64,000 bases of DNA from Prorocentrum cordatum (GCA_963575745.1 CAUYUJ010016473.1:70001-134000); one strand, 5' to 3'. Positions 11,220 to 21,547 are shown, counted from the stretch's first letter. Made by a program: numbers and translations. The notes: generated by a model from the letters alone, not told the origin.

Positions 11220-11925
11220 AGGCTCCCAAAGGTGCCCCAAGAGGGTCCCAGGAGGCCCCAAGAGGCCCCCAGCAGGCCCCCAGGATGCCCCCAAGAGGCT
11301 CCCAAGAGACCCAAGAGGCCCCAAGAGGCCCCCCAGAGGCACCCAAGACGCTCCAAGAGGCCTCGGCGACAATACCAAAATCATCCTAAGGTTTTGGCCA
11401 CAGTTTGGCCTCCTGGGGGGGGGCACTACTTAGGATGACTCCAAGAGCGCCTGGGAGAGCCCAAGATGACCTCCAGGATGGCTCAACATATCCCAAGATG
11501 CCTCAACATGGCTTTCACGATGCTCGACGAGGCCCCAAGACCGCTCCAAAACGGCATCCAGTTGCCAAAGAGCTCCCCCAGGAGGCCCCGAAGAGGCCAA
11601 ACTCCTCCCCCAAACTCAGGACAATCAGTGGTTTGGTTTTCTCGCCTTTTCGCTTCCGATGGCCATCCGAAGCCTCAAGATGGCTACAAGATGGCCCAGG
11701 AGGGCTCCAAGAGCGCTCCCAAGGCTCCCAAGAGCGCTTCAAAAGGGCCCCAAGAGGCGCCCGGGAGGCCCCAGGAGGCCCCAACACGCGCCCAAGAGGC
11801 CTCCAGGAGGCCCCCAAGAGAACCCCCAAGAGGCACCAAGAAGCTCTCTGGGGCACCCAAAACGCTGTAAGAGGCGTCCAGGACCGCCAAGAGGACCCCA
11901 AGACGCTCCAAGAGGCCTCCACTGG
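11220..11925. repeat. AGGCCCC(C)AAG minisatellite, two blocks
   Basis: Degenerate 9-12-bp units CCCAAGAGGCCC / CCAGGAGGCCC in blocks 11220-11380 and 11700-11925, separated by less repetitive DNA. The same unit forms the array at 37185-37400. Confidence 0.9.
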
Positions 11926-12750
11926 GGGACCCTTCCTCTGCGTGCTGCCCACTTCCCTGATCGAAGCAATTCCTCTGGGCATCGTTTCTGGATGGGCTGG
12001 TGGGTTTACTTTCTTGGTCGCGGCCGCAAGACCAGGGTCAGGCGGTAAAGGCAACGTCTGGGCCACGAACGAGGCTAATTAACTACAACAGGCACAGGCC
12101 GGCCGGCCCGCTCACAAGGCAGCCGCGAAGCTGAAGGGGAGCTGACGGCAGGGGTGTCCTGAGAGCTCGAGCACGCGCACAGACAAAATGTCATGGAATT
12201 TGGTGCCTGCCACAGTATGAGACGTGAACCAGGATGACCAAGTCCGTCAATCTGAGTGGGGGCAAGTGGGGGGCCGGTGGAGTGAGTCGCCGGTGGGGCG
12301 TCAGTCTCCAAACGCCCTAGACGACGTCTGCTAGCCAGGGGGGCTGAGCTGTCGCGGAACGTGGTGCAACGCAACCTGCCGGAAGCTGGTGGATGAGCCT
12401 GGGGTGCTGTAGCTGCTGCGGAAGGCTGAACCACTCCGTGGCGACACCAACACCCGATAGACCACCCCACAGTGCATGGGGGAACCAAACGACTGTGGGC
12501 CACGCAGTGCGTGCCGGCACGGCGTCAGGCCTCAGAGTGAGGGGGGGAAGACCAGCTGGCGTGGTGAGCATCGCCAGCGGGGAGAGTAAGGGGGGGCTGC
12601 ACTGGTGGTAGTGCTGCCTTCTGCGGTGTGATAGGGCGATGCGCCTGGGGGAGCTGCACTGTGGTAGACACGGGGGCCAGGAGGCAAAGTCTGGCCCAGT
12701 CCGCCGCTTGGCACTTCCGCCCAAGACCCGGGGAACGCCAACACTCACCA
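11926..12750. other. Unassigned sequence
   Basis: Unique GC-rich DNA without recognisable domains in any frame. Confidence 0.4.
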
Positions 12751-13480
12751 CGTGGTCCTCCAGGGTCGTAGCTAACCGCCGATGAGAGTGATGAGCCAGA
12801 CCACGAGCAGCGAGGAACACGGGCGGCCCTGGGAGGGGGGGCAGCCACACCGACGTCTGACAGTACGCCTGGCGGGCCCCGGGGCCACGAGCGGGGGACA
12901 CCCGCCTGGCCCGAGAGGGGAGAGGCGAGGGGAAGCAACGCCTCTCCCCTCGGCCTGGCCCCGAATCCGTGGGCCAGGGGCCATGGTCGTTCTCTTGGGT
13001 CCAGGGTCGCAGCTGATCGCCGCTCAAGAGCAAATAGTATCGGTTGTTGATCCTCCAGGGTCGCAGCAAACGCCGTTGATGTGAAAGTTTTGTGGGACAG
13101 GACTGGGGGGGTGGTTGGTCCTCGGGGGTCGCAGCTGATCGCCGCATGAGTCAGTATTTGACGGAGAGGTGACCAGGCAAGGTCGCGCTCACCGCCAGGC
13201 AGACGGGGGGGAGGCTGTGGCCCACTTCCTGCCCCAGGAAGTGGGCCACAGCGTCCCCCCCGCCTGCCTGGCGGCGAGAAAAAGCTTGCCGCAGTCCTCT
13301 GTGTAATAGCAGTGTGCGATGTCACTTCCAGCCTCCGCCACACGCGCTGAGACACCCGCCAGGCCCTCAAGGAGAGAGGCGGGGGGAAAGCCGCCCCTCT
13401 CCTCGGCCAGGCCCCCGCACCCGTGGGATAAGGGAAGTGGTTGGTCCTCGGGGGTCGCAGCTGATTGCCGCTCAGGTCAT
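12750..13480 (-). repeat. Local ~130-bp repeats next to the decayed PPR gene
   Basis: Minus-strand units begin near GAGCGGCGATCAGCTGCGACCC (starts about 13473, 13147, 13028 and a weaker one near 12787). The two best copies (13473-13340, 13030-12880) share CCCACGG, GGCCGAGG-GAGAGG, CCGCCTCTC-like and GGCGGGTGTC blocks in order. They lie just 3' of the PPR relic and may have disrupted it. Confidence 0.7.
13193..13273. repeat. 39-bp inverted repeat (hairpin)
   Basis: Left arm 13193-13231 and right arm 13235-13273 are reverse complements with two mismatches and a 3-nt loop. The hairpin sits between the local 130-bp repeats. Confidence 0.93.
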
Positions 13481-13534
13481 TGAAATATTGGGTGGGCCCT
13501 TCGAAGGCCATGGCGCCGAGGGACGGGTGGGAGC

Positions 13535-14390
13535 CTCTCCGCGGACCTCGGGCTGCGTTGAGTGCTGACCCAGCGCTGTAGCTGATGACGTCTGGAGCAA
13601 ACTTTGCCCGTCGCATTCGCTGTGGTGCGACAGGGCCTGCACCCACTGCCCGATCTTCCCACGCGCGCTGATCTCGGGAATGTAGCTGAAAGCGTCTGGC
13701 TGCAGCGTCGCCTTCCACCACTCGCTGCGCAGCGACAGAGCCGATGCCACTGCCCGTCTTTCTCGCACGCCCGACCCCAACGCTGTAGCAGATAATGTTG
13801 GACTCCAGCTTCACGTTGGACACTCGCGGAGCGGACATGAACCTGAGGCCACTGATACCTTTCTCGCAAGTGCTACTGCCAGCGATGTACCTGATGACGT
13901 CTGGCCAGATTTCGCCCCTCCAAGAGCATCCAACCGACTCCAAAGCCGAGGTCCCGAACTTCATTGGCGAAAAAGCGCTCAAGATGCATATTCTTGCGAA
14001 CGCACATCCCGACCGCGCCGCGACTCCCGCTCCCGCCAGCTGGACCCCCTGCCTGGCAGTGCGGCCGCCAACGCATGGCAGCACGCTCTCTCTTGGCAGC
14101 GGGGAGCGCGGGCGCCGGCAAACGATGCCCCACAACATAAATGCGACTGCATGCTGCCGCACCTCAGGAGAAAGATCCTTGGCAACCGCTGACCACGAGG
14201 TAATTTTGCAAGGTAGGAGGACGCATCTCTTGCTTTTTTTCCACGGGTCAATCGGGGCCTGCTCGGCAGCGCGACGCGAGCAACCCGAAGTGCGGCGCCG
14301 CCGGCATAGTGGCAGCTGTAGCCTGGAACACGTCCATGAGATTCGAGTTGCAATCATATCTGGCCACACGCACACGCTTCACCGTCTCGG
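13535..14390 (-). pseudogene. Decayed pentatricopeptide-repeat (PPR) protein gene
   Basis: PPR proteins bind RNA through tandem 35-residue helical repeats, usually in organelles. Minus-strand translation shows repeated PPR signatures: WPDVIRYIAGSSTCEKG, ESNIICYSVGVGRA followed in another frame by ACEKDGQWHRL, LQPDAFSYIPEISA with GQWVQALS, and FAPDVISYSAGS. They correspond to the common x-PDVISYSAGISACEKGxQWxxAL pattern. The repeats are spread over at least two frames, so frameshifts are needed to join them, and no start codon is evident. The 3' side runs into the 130-bp local repeats, so the gene is truncated or interrupted there. Introns could explain some frame changes, but the decayed repeat consensus favours a pseudogene. 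Confidence 0.72.
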
Positions 14391-14559
14391 CCTCAACATT
14401 GGCCAATGTGAGTTTCTCCAGCTGCTCATGCTCCTAGGGTGTGAGTATGGCTTCACATCCACGCTTTAGATGGTTCCGCAGCTCATCAGGCTCCTCTCCC
14501 GCTTCGCTGCTAAGTCACTGTCAGCATCACTGGCACCGTCATCAACTTCATGAATGGCA

Positions 14560-15590
14560 TCACGCACAACCCTGAACGCTTGCCAGAAGGGACGCGGAGG
14601 CTGACGCTCGTGACCGCTTGCCGGGCTCCTCCTCCGACGTGCCAACGAAGCCAGGAGGGTCCGCCTGCATGAAGTCGACGGCTCCACCAAGCTGAAGACC
14701 AGCGGCGCCAACTGCGCGCCCAGCGCCATCACGGACTGCACCACCAGCCGGAGGAGGCGGCCGCAGAGGTGGGCCGCGCAGCCGTGGGCGCCGCCTGGCG
14801 AGCCGCCCGGGGCGCGGCAGGGGCCGCACCCTGCAGGCGCCGCTCGGGCGCGGGCCTCCTCCTCGCTGGCCCTGCGGATCTCCTCACTGCAAGCCTCGAG
14901 CCACTCCTCGGTCGAGAAGGCCTGCAGGGCTCGATCCGACTCCAGTCGATGCTTCTGCCGCGAGCCGCAAATTTGCAGCCTTATCTAGTTGAGCACGTCT
15001 GTGTTGCATCTCCGCTTTCCTCTGCTCCACCCGGTGCCAGCAAAGGCATGCCTGGCGATATGCATCCTTCACTCGTTTGGCAAGCATCGCATCGTCGGTG
15101 TTGGCAGCGCTCTGCCACTGAGCAGCAGACAGCAGCGGCGCGGGCTCGCAGAAGGGCATGACCTCGCCGAGGTTTGCCTGCAACTCAGGACGATCGGCCA
15201 GCAATTTGGCTGCTCCTTCTCGAATCTCATCAGGAACTCCATCATGCTCCTGTTCGACCATATCTTCATAGGATTTTCGTTCGGACGCCATTGCCTCCGA
15301 CGTGTAGGCGCCGCCGCATTTTGAGCACTTGGTGTGTCCCCTGCTCTTGTAATCTGGATGTCCGCAAGACTGGCGCACGTCGCAGGACTGAGCACGTTTG
15401 TTCCGCCAGGCGGACTGCATACGATCCTGTTTCATCTGCTGGCTGGAAGACCCACGTATCCGACTTACCCCACTTGGAGCCTGGGCGACGGCCGCGGTTG
15501 CCCCACCAAGAGAGAGCGCGATGACCACCACCTTCGCGAGCAGCCGCCATCACACACTGGTGGGCGCTCGGGGCGGCCGGAACGGGCAAT
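14560..15590 (-). pseudogene. Zinc-ribbon and coiled-coil coding relic, possibly retroelement ORF1
   Basis: The longest frame is 15531-14884 (215 aa). It contains a Cys-rich segment with CGHPDYKSRGHTKCSKCGG, then an acidic linker, then a predicted helix rich in R/K/E/Q (from about AMLAKRVKDAYRQACLCW), which looks like a coiled coil. In another frame the upstream part reads KWGKSDTWVF. Downstream, protein-like text (DFMQADPPGFVGTSEEE) continues in a further frame near 14650-14700. The product is not recognised. Zinc ribbon plus coiled coil would fit a non-LTR retrotransposon ORF1 or a repeated host gene. The frame switches suggest decay or unrecognised introns. Confidence 0.4.
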
Positions 15591-15734
15591 GCCTCCGTTT
15601 ACCCACCGCCCCAAGCGCCTCGTGCGAGGAATGAGCAAGTCTTGCCTGCCGGACTGCCGGCAACAACTTCTCCCTCTAAAGAAACCATCGCCTTGAGCAA
15701 AACTGGCCACGGAGCATCGAGCATCGAGGAGCAG

Positions 15735-15900
15735 GAGAGTGAGAATGAGGAGGAGGAGGAGGAGGAGGAGGAGGAGGAAGAAGAGTAGGAGTAGGAGTAG
15801 GAGTAATAATAGGAGGAGGAGGAGGAGGAGAAGAGGGAAGAGGCGAAGGAGAATGAGGAGGGTGAGGAGGAAGAGGAGGAAGGGAGGCGGAGGACACCAC
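15735..15900. repeat. (AGG)n array with AGT interruptions
   Basis: AGG repeats containing a short GAGTAG stretch near 15785-15810. Confidence 0.92.
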
Positions 15901-16479
15901 GCAAGACTAAGCAAGAGTAGGAGCAGCAGCAGGGCAAGGACGGGGAAAAAGGCAGGTCATCATTCTGGGCACGGAACGCAAGCAGCGGAGAGCCGCCCCT
16001 AATCCCCTATCGGCCTTCTCCTTCGCCTCCGAGATCATGAACGTGGCCATCTGCTTGATCTGCTTCTGGTCCGCTTGCTCCATGGCTGCCCACGCGCAGG
16101 GCATCGGGCAGAGTAGGAGGCGAGGGCACGTGGAGGTGGACGTGGAGGGGGAAAAACACAGGAGGAGCAGCATGGGGAGGGAAAAGGGGCGGAGGCGGAG
16201 GCGGAGGAAGGGGAAGCGGAGGGGGCGCAGGCAGGCAGGCAGCACGCAGCACGGCGATGGCAACCAGTGGCCGTAAGCGCAACCACTGCGGTCCTCGTGC
16301 TGCCACAGGCCGCAGGGACGAGGTCCAAGGAACAGAGGGGCTTTGGTGGAGACGGCGAGCCTCGGCTACACGAACAGCTTCAACAGCTTCCCGGGCCGAG
16401 AGATCTACGGAGAAGGCTTGGAGACCAGAGTCCTCCTCCTCCTCCTCCTCCTCCTTCCCCTCCGAGCCCGAAATGGTCC

Positions 16480-16690
16480 CTGATTCTAGAGGAACAAAAA
16501 ACGGCACAAACATAAGACTTCCGATGGTCCGCGCGAATTTCTTAAATCTGAGCTGGACCCCCCTCCCCGGCGCGCGGGGAGCGTCAGGGGCGGCGCCGGA
16601 GGCGCCGCCAGGGGGCCCAGCGCAGATCCAAGAAATTCGCGCAGAGCACCCAAAGCGTATGTTTATTGCGCTTTCTTCGAGATTCGACTG
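16480..16690. mobile_element. GC-rich palindromic foldback element, copy 1
   Basis: Left arm has AAACATAAGACTT...GGTCCGCGCGAATTTCTTAAATCTG; the right arm carries the reverse complement with scattered mismatches (CAGATCCAAGAAATTCGCGC, GTATGTTTAT). The centre holds the core GGGGCGGCGCCGGAGGCGCC shared with copies at 20905-21100 and 24715-24923. There is no ORF, so it is a non-autonomous or hairpin-type element. It is the most diverged copy. Confidence 0.8.
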
Positions 16691-16856
16691 CATCGACGCC
16701 GTTCGCCAAAAAGCCCGAGGCACACTGGGCTGAGCCTGCGAGCAAATGATCTGGGTGTTAAGTCGGGCATGTCCCTCTGCATGAAGGCTATTGACTATCT
16801 TGGACTGTTACTTGACTCTTCCCTACTTCTTTCTTCCAACACCCGCCTGTAGGGCT

Positions 16857-16917
16857 TTGTTTCTTTCTTTCTCTCTATTTCTGCTTCCTTCTTTCTTTCT
16901 TTTCTATTTCTTTCTCC
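16857..16917. repeat. (TTTC)n-type pyrimidine tract
   Basis: Degenerate TTTC/TTCC tetranucleotide run. Confidence 0.85.
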
Positions 16918-17384
16918 CAAAACACGCCCGACGATAGTCTGGCGACGACTTGGTGACGATGTGCCGTGTTTTGTTTGTGTTGACTGTCTTGGACTGTTAT
17001 TCGACTCTTCTCTACACCCTGCGAAATGCTTAAGAAATCATGGGTTAAGAAATTCATAGTCTCAGAACTTGAGTAGAAGCCCCGAATTTCCATCGAAATC
17101 TTAGGATTTACATGGAAACATGAAGAATCATCGAGACCCTGGCCGAAAAATTTAGCTTTCTTAAGCATCGCCTAAGGTGTACTTCTCTCTCACAGGACCC
17201 GCCTGCAGGAGGACACGCCCGACCCGCCTGCGGGGCCCGCCGCGCCGGGCACGCGCGCCTGCGGAGGGCAGGCGGGCGTGCCCAGACGTGCACGGGGGCA
17301 GGGCGCCCGAGGAAGGCGCGGCACGCGCGCGGGAGCCCCGCGCCCGCCCAGACGTGCACCACCTGTTTGAAGGGGGGCCCGGGA

Positions 17385-17455
17385 TGAGGAGGAGGAGGAG
17401 GAGGAGGAGGAGGAGGAGGAGGAGGAGGAGGAGGAGGAGGAGGAGGAGGAGGAGG
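17385..17455. repeat. (AGG)n array
   Basis: Almost pure AGG repeat. Confidence 0.96.
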
Positions 17456-17519
17456 GGCAACAATGGAAGACGACGCCCCTGCCTCCCGAGCCGACCGCCC
17501 GCCTGAGAGGCAGCGGGCG

Positions 17520-17880
17520 CGGGGAGCTCACTGGACATACACGCACGAATGCACACAAAACCCAGGAGTCCCCATACTTTCTCTTGTTTACTCGATGTTC
17601 GTCTTCCCCCCACTCCATAGCAGATGTTCCCATGTTTTTTCCCAACCCTCTTGCGTTGGGTACTCGTTTTGAATAGAGCACTGCGGTCTCCACCTTCCTT
17701 CCTTCCCGCCTCCTCCTCCTCTCTTCCCTCTTCCTCTCCTCTCTTGCTTCCCTTCTCCGCCTCTCTTCGCTCCTCCTCTTCTCTCTTGCATCCCTTCTCC
17801 TCTCTTCGCTCCTCCTCTCTTGCTTCCCTTCTCCTCCTCTCTTCGCTCCTCCTCTTCTCTCTTGCCTTTTACGTCATCCC
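17520..17880. repeat. Satellite-edge repeat (related to 53150-53275 and 45537-45680)
   Basis: CCCAACCCTC...GTTGGG...TCGTTTTGAATAGAGCACTGC at about 17640-17690 recurs in inverse orientation at 53205-53270, in both cases beside the 101-bp satellite. The part at 17535-17620 (CACGAATGCACACAAA, GTCCCCATAC, CTTCCCCCCACT) is related to 45537-45640. A CTTCC-rich tract joins this block to the satellite. Confidence 0.75.
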
Positions 17881-19040
17881 TTTGGGGCTGCGATCTGTGA
17901 AACTGTCGCCACTTTCGAGGGCTGCTGGTGGGTCCAGCGGAGTGAGGCACCACGCAGATTCAGATTAGACCTCGCCATCCCTGGGGGGCTGCGATCTGCG
18001 AAACTGTCACCACTTTCGAGGGCTGCTGGTGGGTCCAGCGGAGTGAGGCACCACGCAGATTCAGATTAGACCTCGCCATCCCTGGGGGGCTGCGATCTGC
18101 GAAACTGTCGTCACGTTCGAGGGCTGCTGGTGGGTCCAGCGGAGTGAGGCACCACGCAGATTCAGATTAGACCTCGACTTTCGAGGGCTGCTGGTGGGTC
18201 CAGCGGAGTGAGACACCACGCAGATTCAGATTAGACCTCGCCATCCCTGGGGGTTTGCGATCTGCGAAATTCTCGTCACTTTCGAGAGCTGCTGGTGGGT
18301 CCAGCGGAGTGAGGCACCACGCAGATTCAGATTAGACCTCGCCGTCCCTGGGGGGCTGCGATCTGCGAAACTGTCGTCACTTTCGAGAGCTGCTGGTGGG
18401 TTCAGCGGAGTGAGGCACCACGCAGATTCAGATTGGACCTCGCCATCCCTGGGGGGCTGCGATCTGCGACACTGACGCCACATTCGAGGGCTGCTGCTGG
18501 GTCCAGCGGAGTGAGGCACCACGCAGACTCAGATTAGACCTCGCCATCCTTGGGGGGCTGCGATCTGCGAAACTGTCGCCACATTCGAGGGATGAGGGTG
18601 GGTCCAGCGGAGTGAGGCACCACGCAGATTCAGATTAGACCTCGCCATCCCTGGGGGGCTGCGATCTGCGACACGGACGCCACATTCGAGGGCTGCTGGT
18701 TGCGAAACTGTCGCCACATTCGAGGGCTGCTGGTGGGTCCAGCGGAGTGAGGCACCACGCAGATTCAGATTAGACCTCGCCATCCCTGGGGGTCTGCGAT
18801 CTGCGAAACGGTCACCACTTTCGAGGGCTGCTGGCGGGTCCACCGGAGTGAGGCACCACGCAGATTCAGATTAGACCTCACCATCCCTGGGGGGGCTGCG
18901 ATCTGTGAAACTGTCACCACTTTCGAAGGCTGCTGGTCAGTCCCGCGGAGTGAGGCACCACCCAGATTCAGATTAGACCTCGCCGTCCCTGGGGGGCTGC
19001 CATTCTGGGAAACTGTCACCACTGACGCGGGTCGTTTCAG
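17880..19040 (+). repeat. 101-bp satellite, cluster 1
   Basis: About 11-12 units. CTGCGATCTG recurs at 17888, 17989 and 18090, giving a 101-bp period. Each unit contains TTTCGAGGGCTGCTGGTGGG, CCAGCGGAGTGAGGCACCAC and CAGATTAGACCTCGCC. Two truncated units occur near 18178 and 18700. The same family is at 52203-53150 in inverse orientation. Confidence 0.97.
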
Positions 19041-19332
19041 AGGTGAGGTTGCCCCTCGGGCTCTCTTGTCACTCAGTTCTTTTGACCACGAGCATGATGA
19101 ATGATCACTGTGGCGATTTGGCTTGGAAGCGAGGTTGCCCATCATGCCCGCTAATCATTCCCGATTCTTACACCATCGCCAGGTTGTGAAATTAATTTTT
19201 TGGGTCGCCATTTTGAAACGCGCGAGTATCGCAAAGCGGAAGACGAGGAAGGGGAAAACGATGGGGTGGAGGTGGAGAAGAAAGGGGGGAGGAAGTCCGG
19301 CCCGTGCTGCAGCGGCGGCGGCAATCACCGAG

Positions 19333-19862
19333 ACGTGCTAGCCCTGGCGTACCTGCGGTACCTGCCGTGCGGCGTGTGGGTGCGCATGGACAAGTACAAG
19401 GGTGGCCCCTGCGGAAAGAAGCTCAAGGAGCTCGATGACAGCATCGACGCTGCGAACGCAGCGGGCCTCGTCTTCATCGAGCCACAGAGCTCGAGCCCGT
19501 TCGACTTCCGCAAGTACAAGGTCACGCGCACTGGCTTCGTCATCTCCCACGCCGAGGTCCTGACGTCCACTGCCTGCCAGGGCCGCACCATGCACCGCGG
19601 AGTCATTGTTGACGCAGGGTGCAAGGATGCGAACGACCTGGACGCTCTGTGGCTGCACCTCTACGTGATGCTGTCCAGGGCGACGACGCTAGACAACCTA
19701 CTGATGGTGCGCGACCCCGGCCTTGACTTTCTTGCCCGCGGCCCACCGGCAGACCTTGCGGAGAAACTGCGGAAGTTCAGTTCCCGCACTGCAACATGCA
19801 GGAAGGAGGCAGAGAATCTGGCGCGAGAGCTAGGTCTCGATCGTTTCCTGCACCAGATATAA
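19333..19862 (+). pseudogene. PIF1-type DNA helicase, C-terminal fragment
   Basis: Open frame ending in TAA at about 19860-19862. The 3' half matches the C-terminal RecA-like domain of SF1B PIF1/RRM3 helicases, which unwind DNA 5' to 3' and resolve G-quadruplexes. Motif V-like TSTACQGRTMHRGVIVD is near residue 125 of the frame that opens at 19200, and the arginine-containing motif VI LYVMLSRATTLDNLLM is near residues 154-169. The Walker A and B motifs are absent, so only the last part of the gene is here. A plausible splice acceptor (CCGAG|AC) precedes GTGCTAGCC at 19335, so this could be the last exon of a gene whose other exons lie outside the visible homology. A fragment stranded beside the satellite is as likely. 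Codons strongly favour G/C in third position. Confidence 0.8.
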
Positions 19863-20382
19863 ACAGGTATGATCCTGTGGACAGGCAGCAGGCATGCGTT
19901 GACCGAGCTCCTGCAAAAACGAATCAGTTTCTTGTTTCCTCCCTCCTCTTTCATCATCGCCGCCCTAGTCCTCCTGTTACATTCTCCATTCATGGTGCTG
20001 CTGCTGCGATGGCTCCTCGCCCCTTCCTACTGGGTTCGTCCTTCTCCTGTCCCTCGTTCCCGCCCCCGCTATTGTTTAACAAGCCTTGAGACATACTCCT
20101 CGTCTTATCGATTGCTGTTCTGTGAGTCGTACAACATTACGCATCCCATGTAGGTCGCACTACAAATCGCCGCGCCTGCACTGTCACGGTTCCTGCTAAT
20201 GTTTCCCTACTCCGCTTGCCACTTGATGCCATTGGGTTGGGTACGTCGCAGGGTAATTTCTGGGGGGTCGACGATTCATCGTGTCTGTGCTTCTTCCCCC
20301 TCTGAATTGCCTACTGGAGTGGCCGAAGCTGCACAATCCGATGCAGCCGTGGACGTGGCGACTCCAATCGGGAATGGTGGCA
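19863..20382. other. Unassigned sequence 3' of the helicase fragment
   Basis: No gene seen. The stretch TGGGGGGTCGACGATTCATCGTGTCTGTG near 20260 is related to 45655-45690, part of a dispersed repeat. Confidence 0.5.
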
Positions 20383-20603
20383 GACGGATCGGGGAGACGT
20401 AAGACGCGGGTTCTTTGGACTCGGGTTGGCCTGACGGGACCATCATGAAAATGACGAGACCCACTCTGAAATTTGACGCGAGTTCCCCTTGCAGACATCC
20501 CACGAAGACTGGACCGTCAAAATCCAGGACTCGCTCGCCAAAAAGCGTCGGCAAACCCGAGTTCCGGCGTACTGGAGTCTTACGTTTCCCCGACCGGAGC
20601 ACA
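20383..20603. repeat. Imperfect inverted repeat, ~50-bp arms
   Basis: Left arm 20383-20435 (CGGATCGGGGAGACGTAAGAC, ACTCGGGTTGGCC) pairs with the reverse complement of 20552-20603 (CGGTCGGGGAAACGTAAGAC, ACTCGGGTTTGCC). A minus-strand 158-codon ORF (20752-20276, starts MHIARELSLPAG) runs through the palindrome. It has ATG and a balanced composition but no recognisable domain, so it is not called as a gene. Confidence 0.6.
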
Positions 20604-20904
20604 GCAGCCACATCGATCAGGAATCTTGCCGGAAGAAACTCGTGGGCACTCTCGTCGTCCATCTTAGAACTTCCTGGGGCCCGGGGCCATCGGGGAATCA
20701 GAGATCTCCGTGGGGCACCCGCTGGCAGGCTCAGTTCTCTCGCGATGTGCATCTTAGCCGCTACGTATGGCGCGAGCTCCCACCAGAGCTTTTAAACAAG
20801 CGCGCTCCACTACTCGCAACGTAACTGCTCGCAGATGGCCTGGATCCGCCGCTGGAGATTTACGATCCATGACATCGAGGCAAACATGTGCTCTTTTTTT
20901 TCTG

Positions 20905-21100
20905 ACGTTTGCGAGTATAGAAGAAAACAACTGCGTAAACATAACCTTTTGGCGCTCCGCGCGGATTTCTCGGATCTGCGCCAGGGGCGGCGCCGGAGGC
21001 GCCGCCGGGGGGGCCCAGCGCGGATCCAAGAAACCCGCGCGGAGCGCCAAACATTTGTGCTTATGGCGTTTATTCTTCTCCGCAGAAGAGCGACCCTCGT
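20905..21100. mobile_element. GC-rich palindromic foldback element, copy 2
   Basis: Arms share TTTGGCGCTCCGCGCGGATT on the left and its reverse complement with two mismatches on the right. The outer arms (AGAAGAAAACAACTGCGTAAAC / GTTTATTCTTCTCCGC) also pair. It contains the core GGGGCGGCGCCGGAGGCGCC. Compared with copy 3 it lacks about 29 bp left of the core, between two GGCGC motifs. Confidence 0.85.
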
Positions 21101-21132
21101 AGCCAGCACCCATGCAAGCCAGCCCTGACTCC

Positions 21133-21376
21133 AGAACCGCCGCACGACGGTTGATTTTCCAACTTCGAATTGTGACGCACACGATGCGGAAAAGTAGTAG
21201 GGAGAATTCCCGCCTCAGACATTTGTGGGGGGTGATATTTCTGCAGAAAGTACGGCGGGAACAGCGACGGCAAAGTAGGGCGGAAATCTACATCACAGGA
21301 GCTGAGAAAAATGGGGCGGGGATCCCCGCCCGCCCTACTTACGACATCGCCCAAAATACGGCGGATCGGGAATCAG
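21133..21376 (-). mobile_element. MITE-like element, copy B (~245 bp)
   Basis: Right end reads, in reverse complement, CCTGATTCCCGATCCGCCGT followed by ATTTTGGGCG, which matches the end of copy A at 63042. Inside, GGCGGGAACAGCGACGG and AAGTAGGGCGGAAATC are shared with copy A (inverse orientation) with few changes. The left terminus is diverged (ACCGCCGCACGACGGTTGAT). No ORF. Confidence 0.75.
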
Positions 21377-21547
21377 GGGGGGCCTTTGACAAGCGTGGCA
21401 GGAGGAGGAACCGAGAGCCGGGCAGGACTGTCCGGCAAACGCCCAAGGATGTCTGCCCGGCGAGTGCCAGGTACGCCGGGGCTTCGGGGCGGCTTCTCCT
21501 CCGCGGACAGCTCCCCTCGAGAGCCGTAGGAGGAGGAGGGCTGGAGA

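Noticed and set aside
12525-14375. A 616-codon minus-strand ORF taken as one intact protein
   Set aside because: Only its N-terminal half has PPR signatures, and these need other frames. The C-terminal half is translated repeat DNA.
17880-19040. CRISPR-like or gene-encoding tandem array
   Set aside because: The 101-bp units are contiguous without spacers, contain stops in all frames when joined, and recur inverted elsewhere, as expected for a satellite.
19200-19225. GCCATTTTG upstream of the helicase fragment as a leader relict
   Set aside because: About 13 of 21 positions match and the conserved GGCTCAAG end is missing, so chance is likely.
20276-20752. 158-codon minus-strand ORF starting MHIARELSLPAG
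   Set aside because: It has a balanced composition but overlaps an inverted repeat, has no recognisable domain, and competing frames are open on the other strand. Left uncalled.
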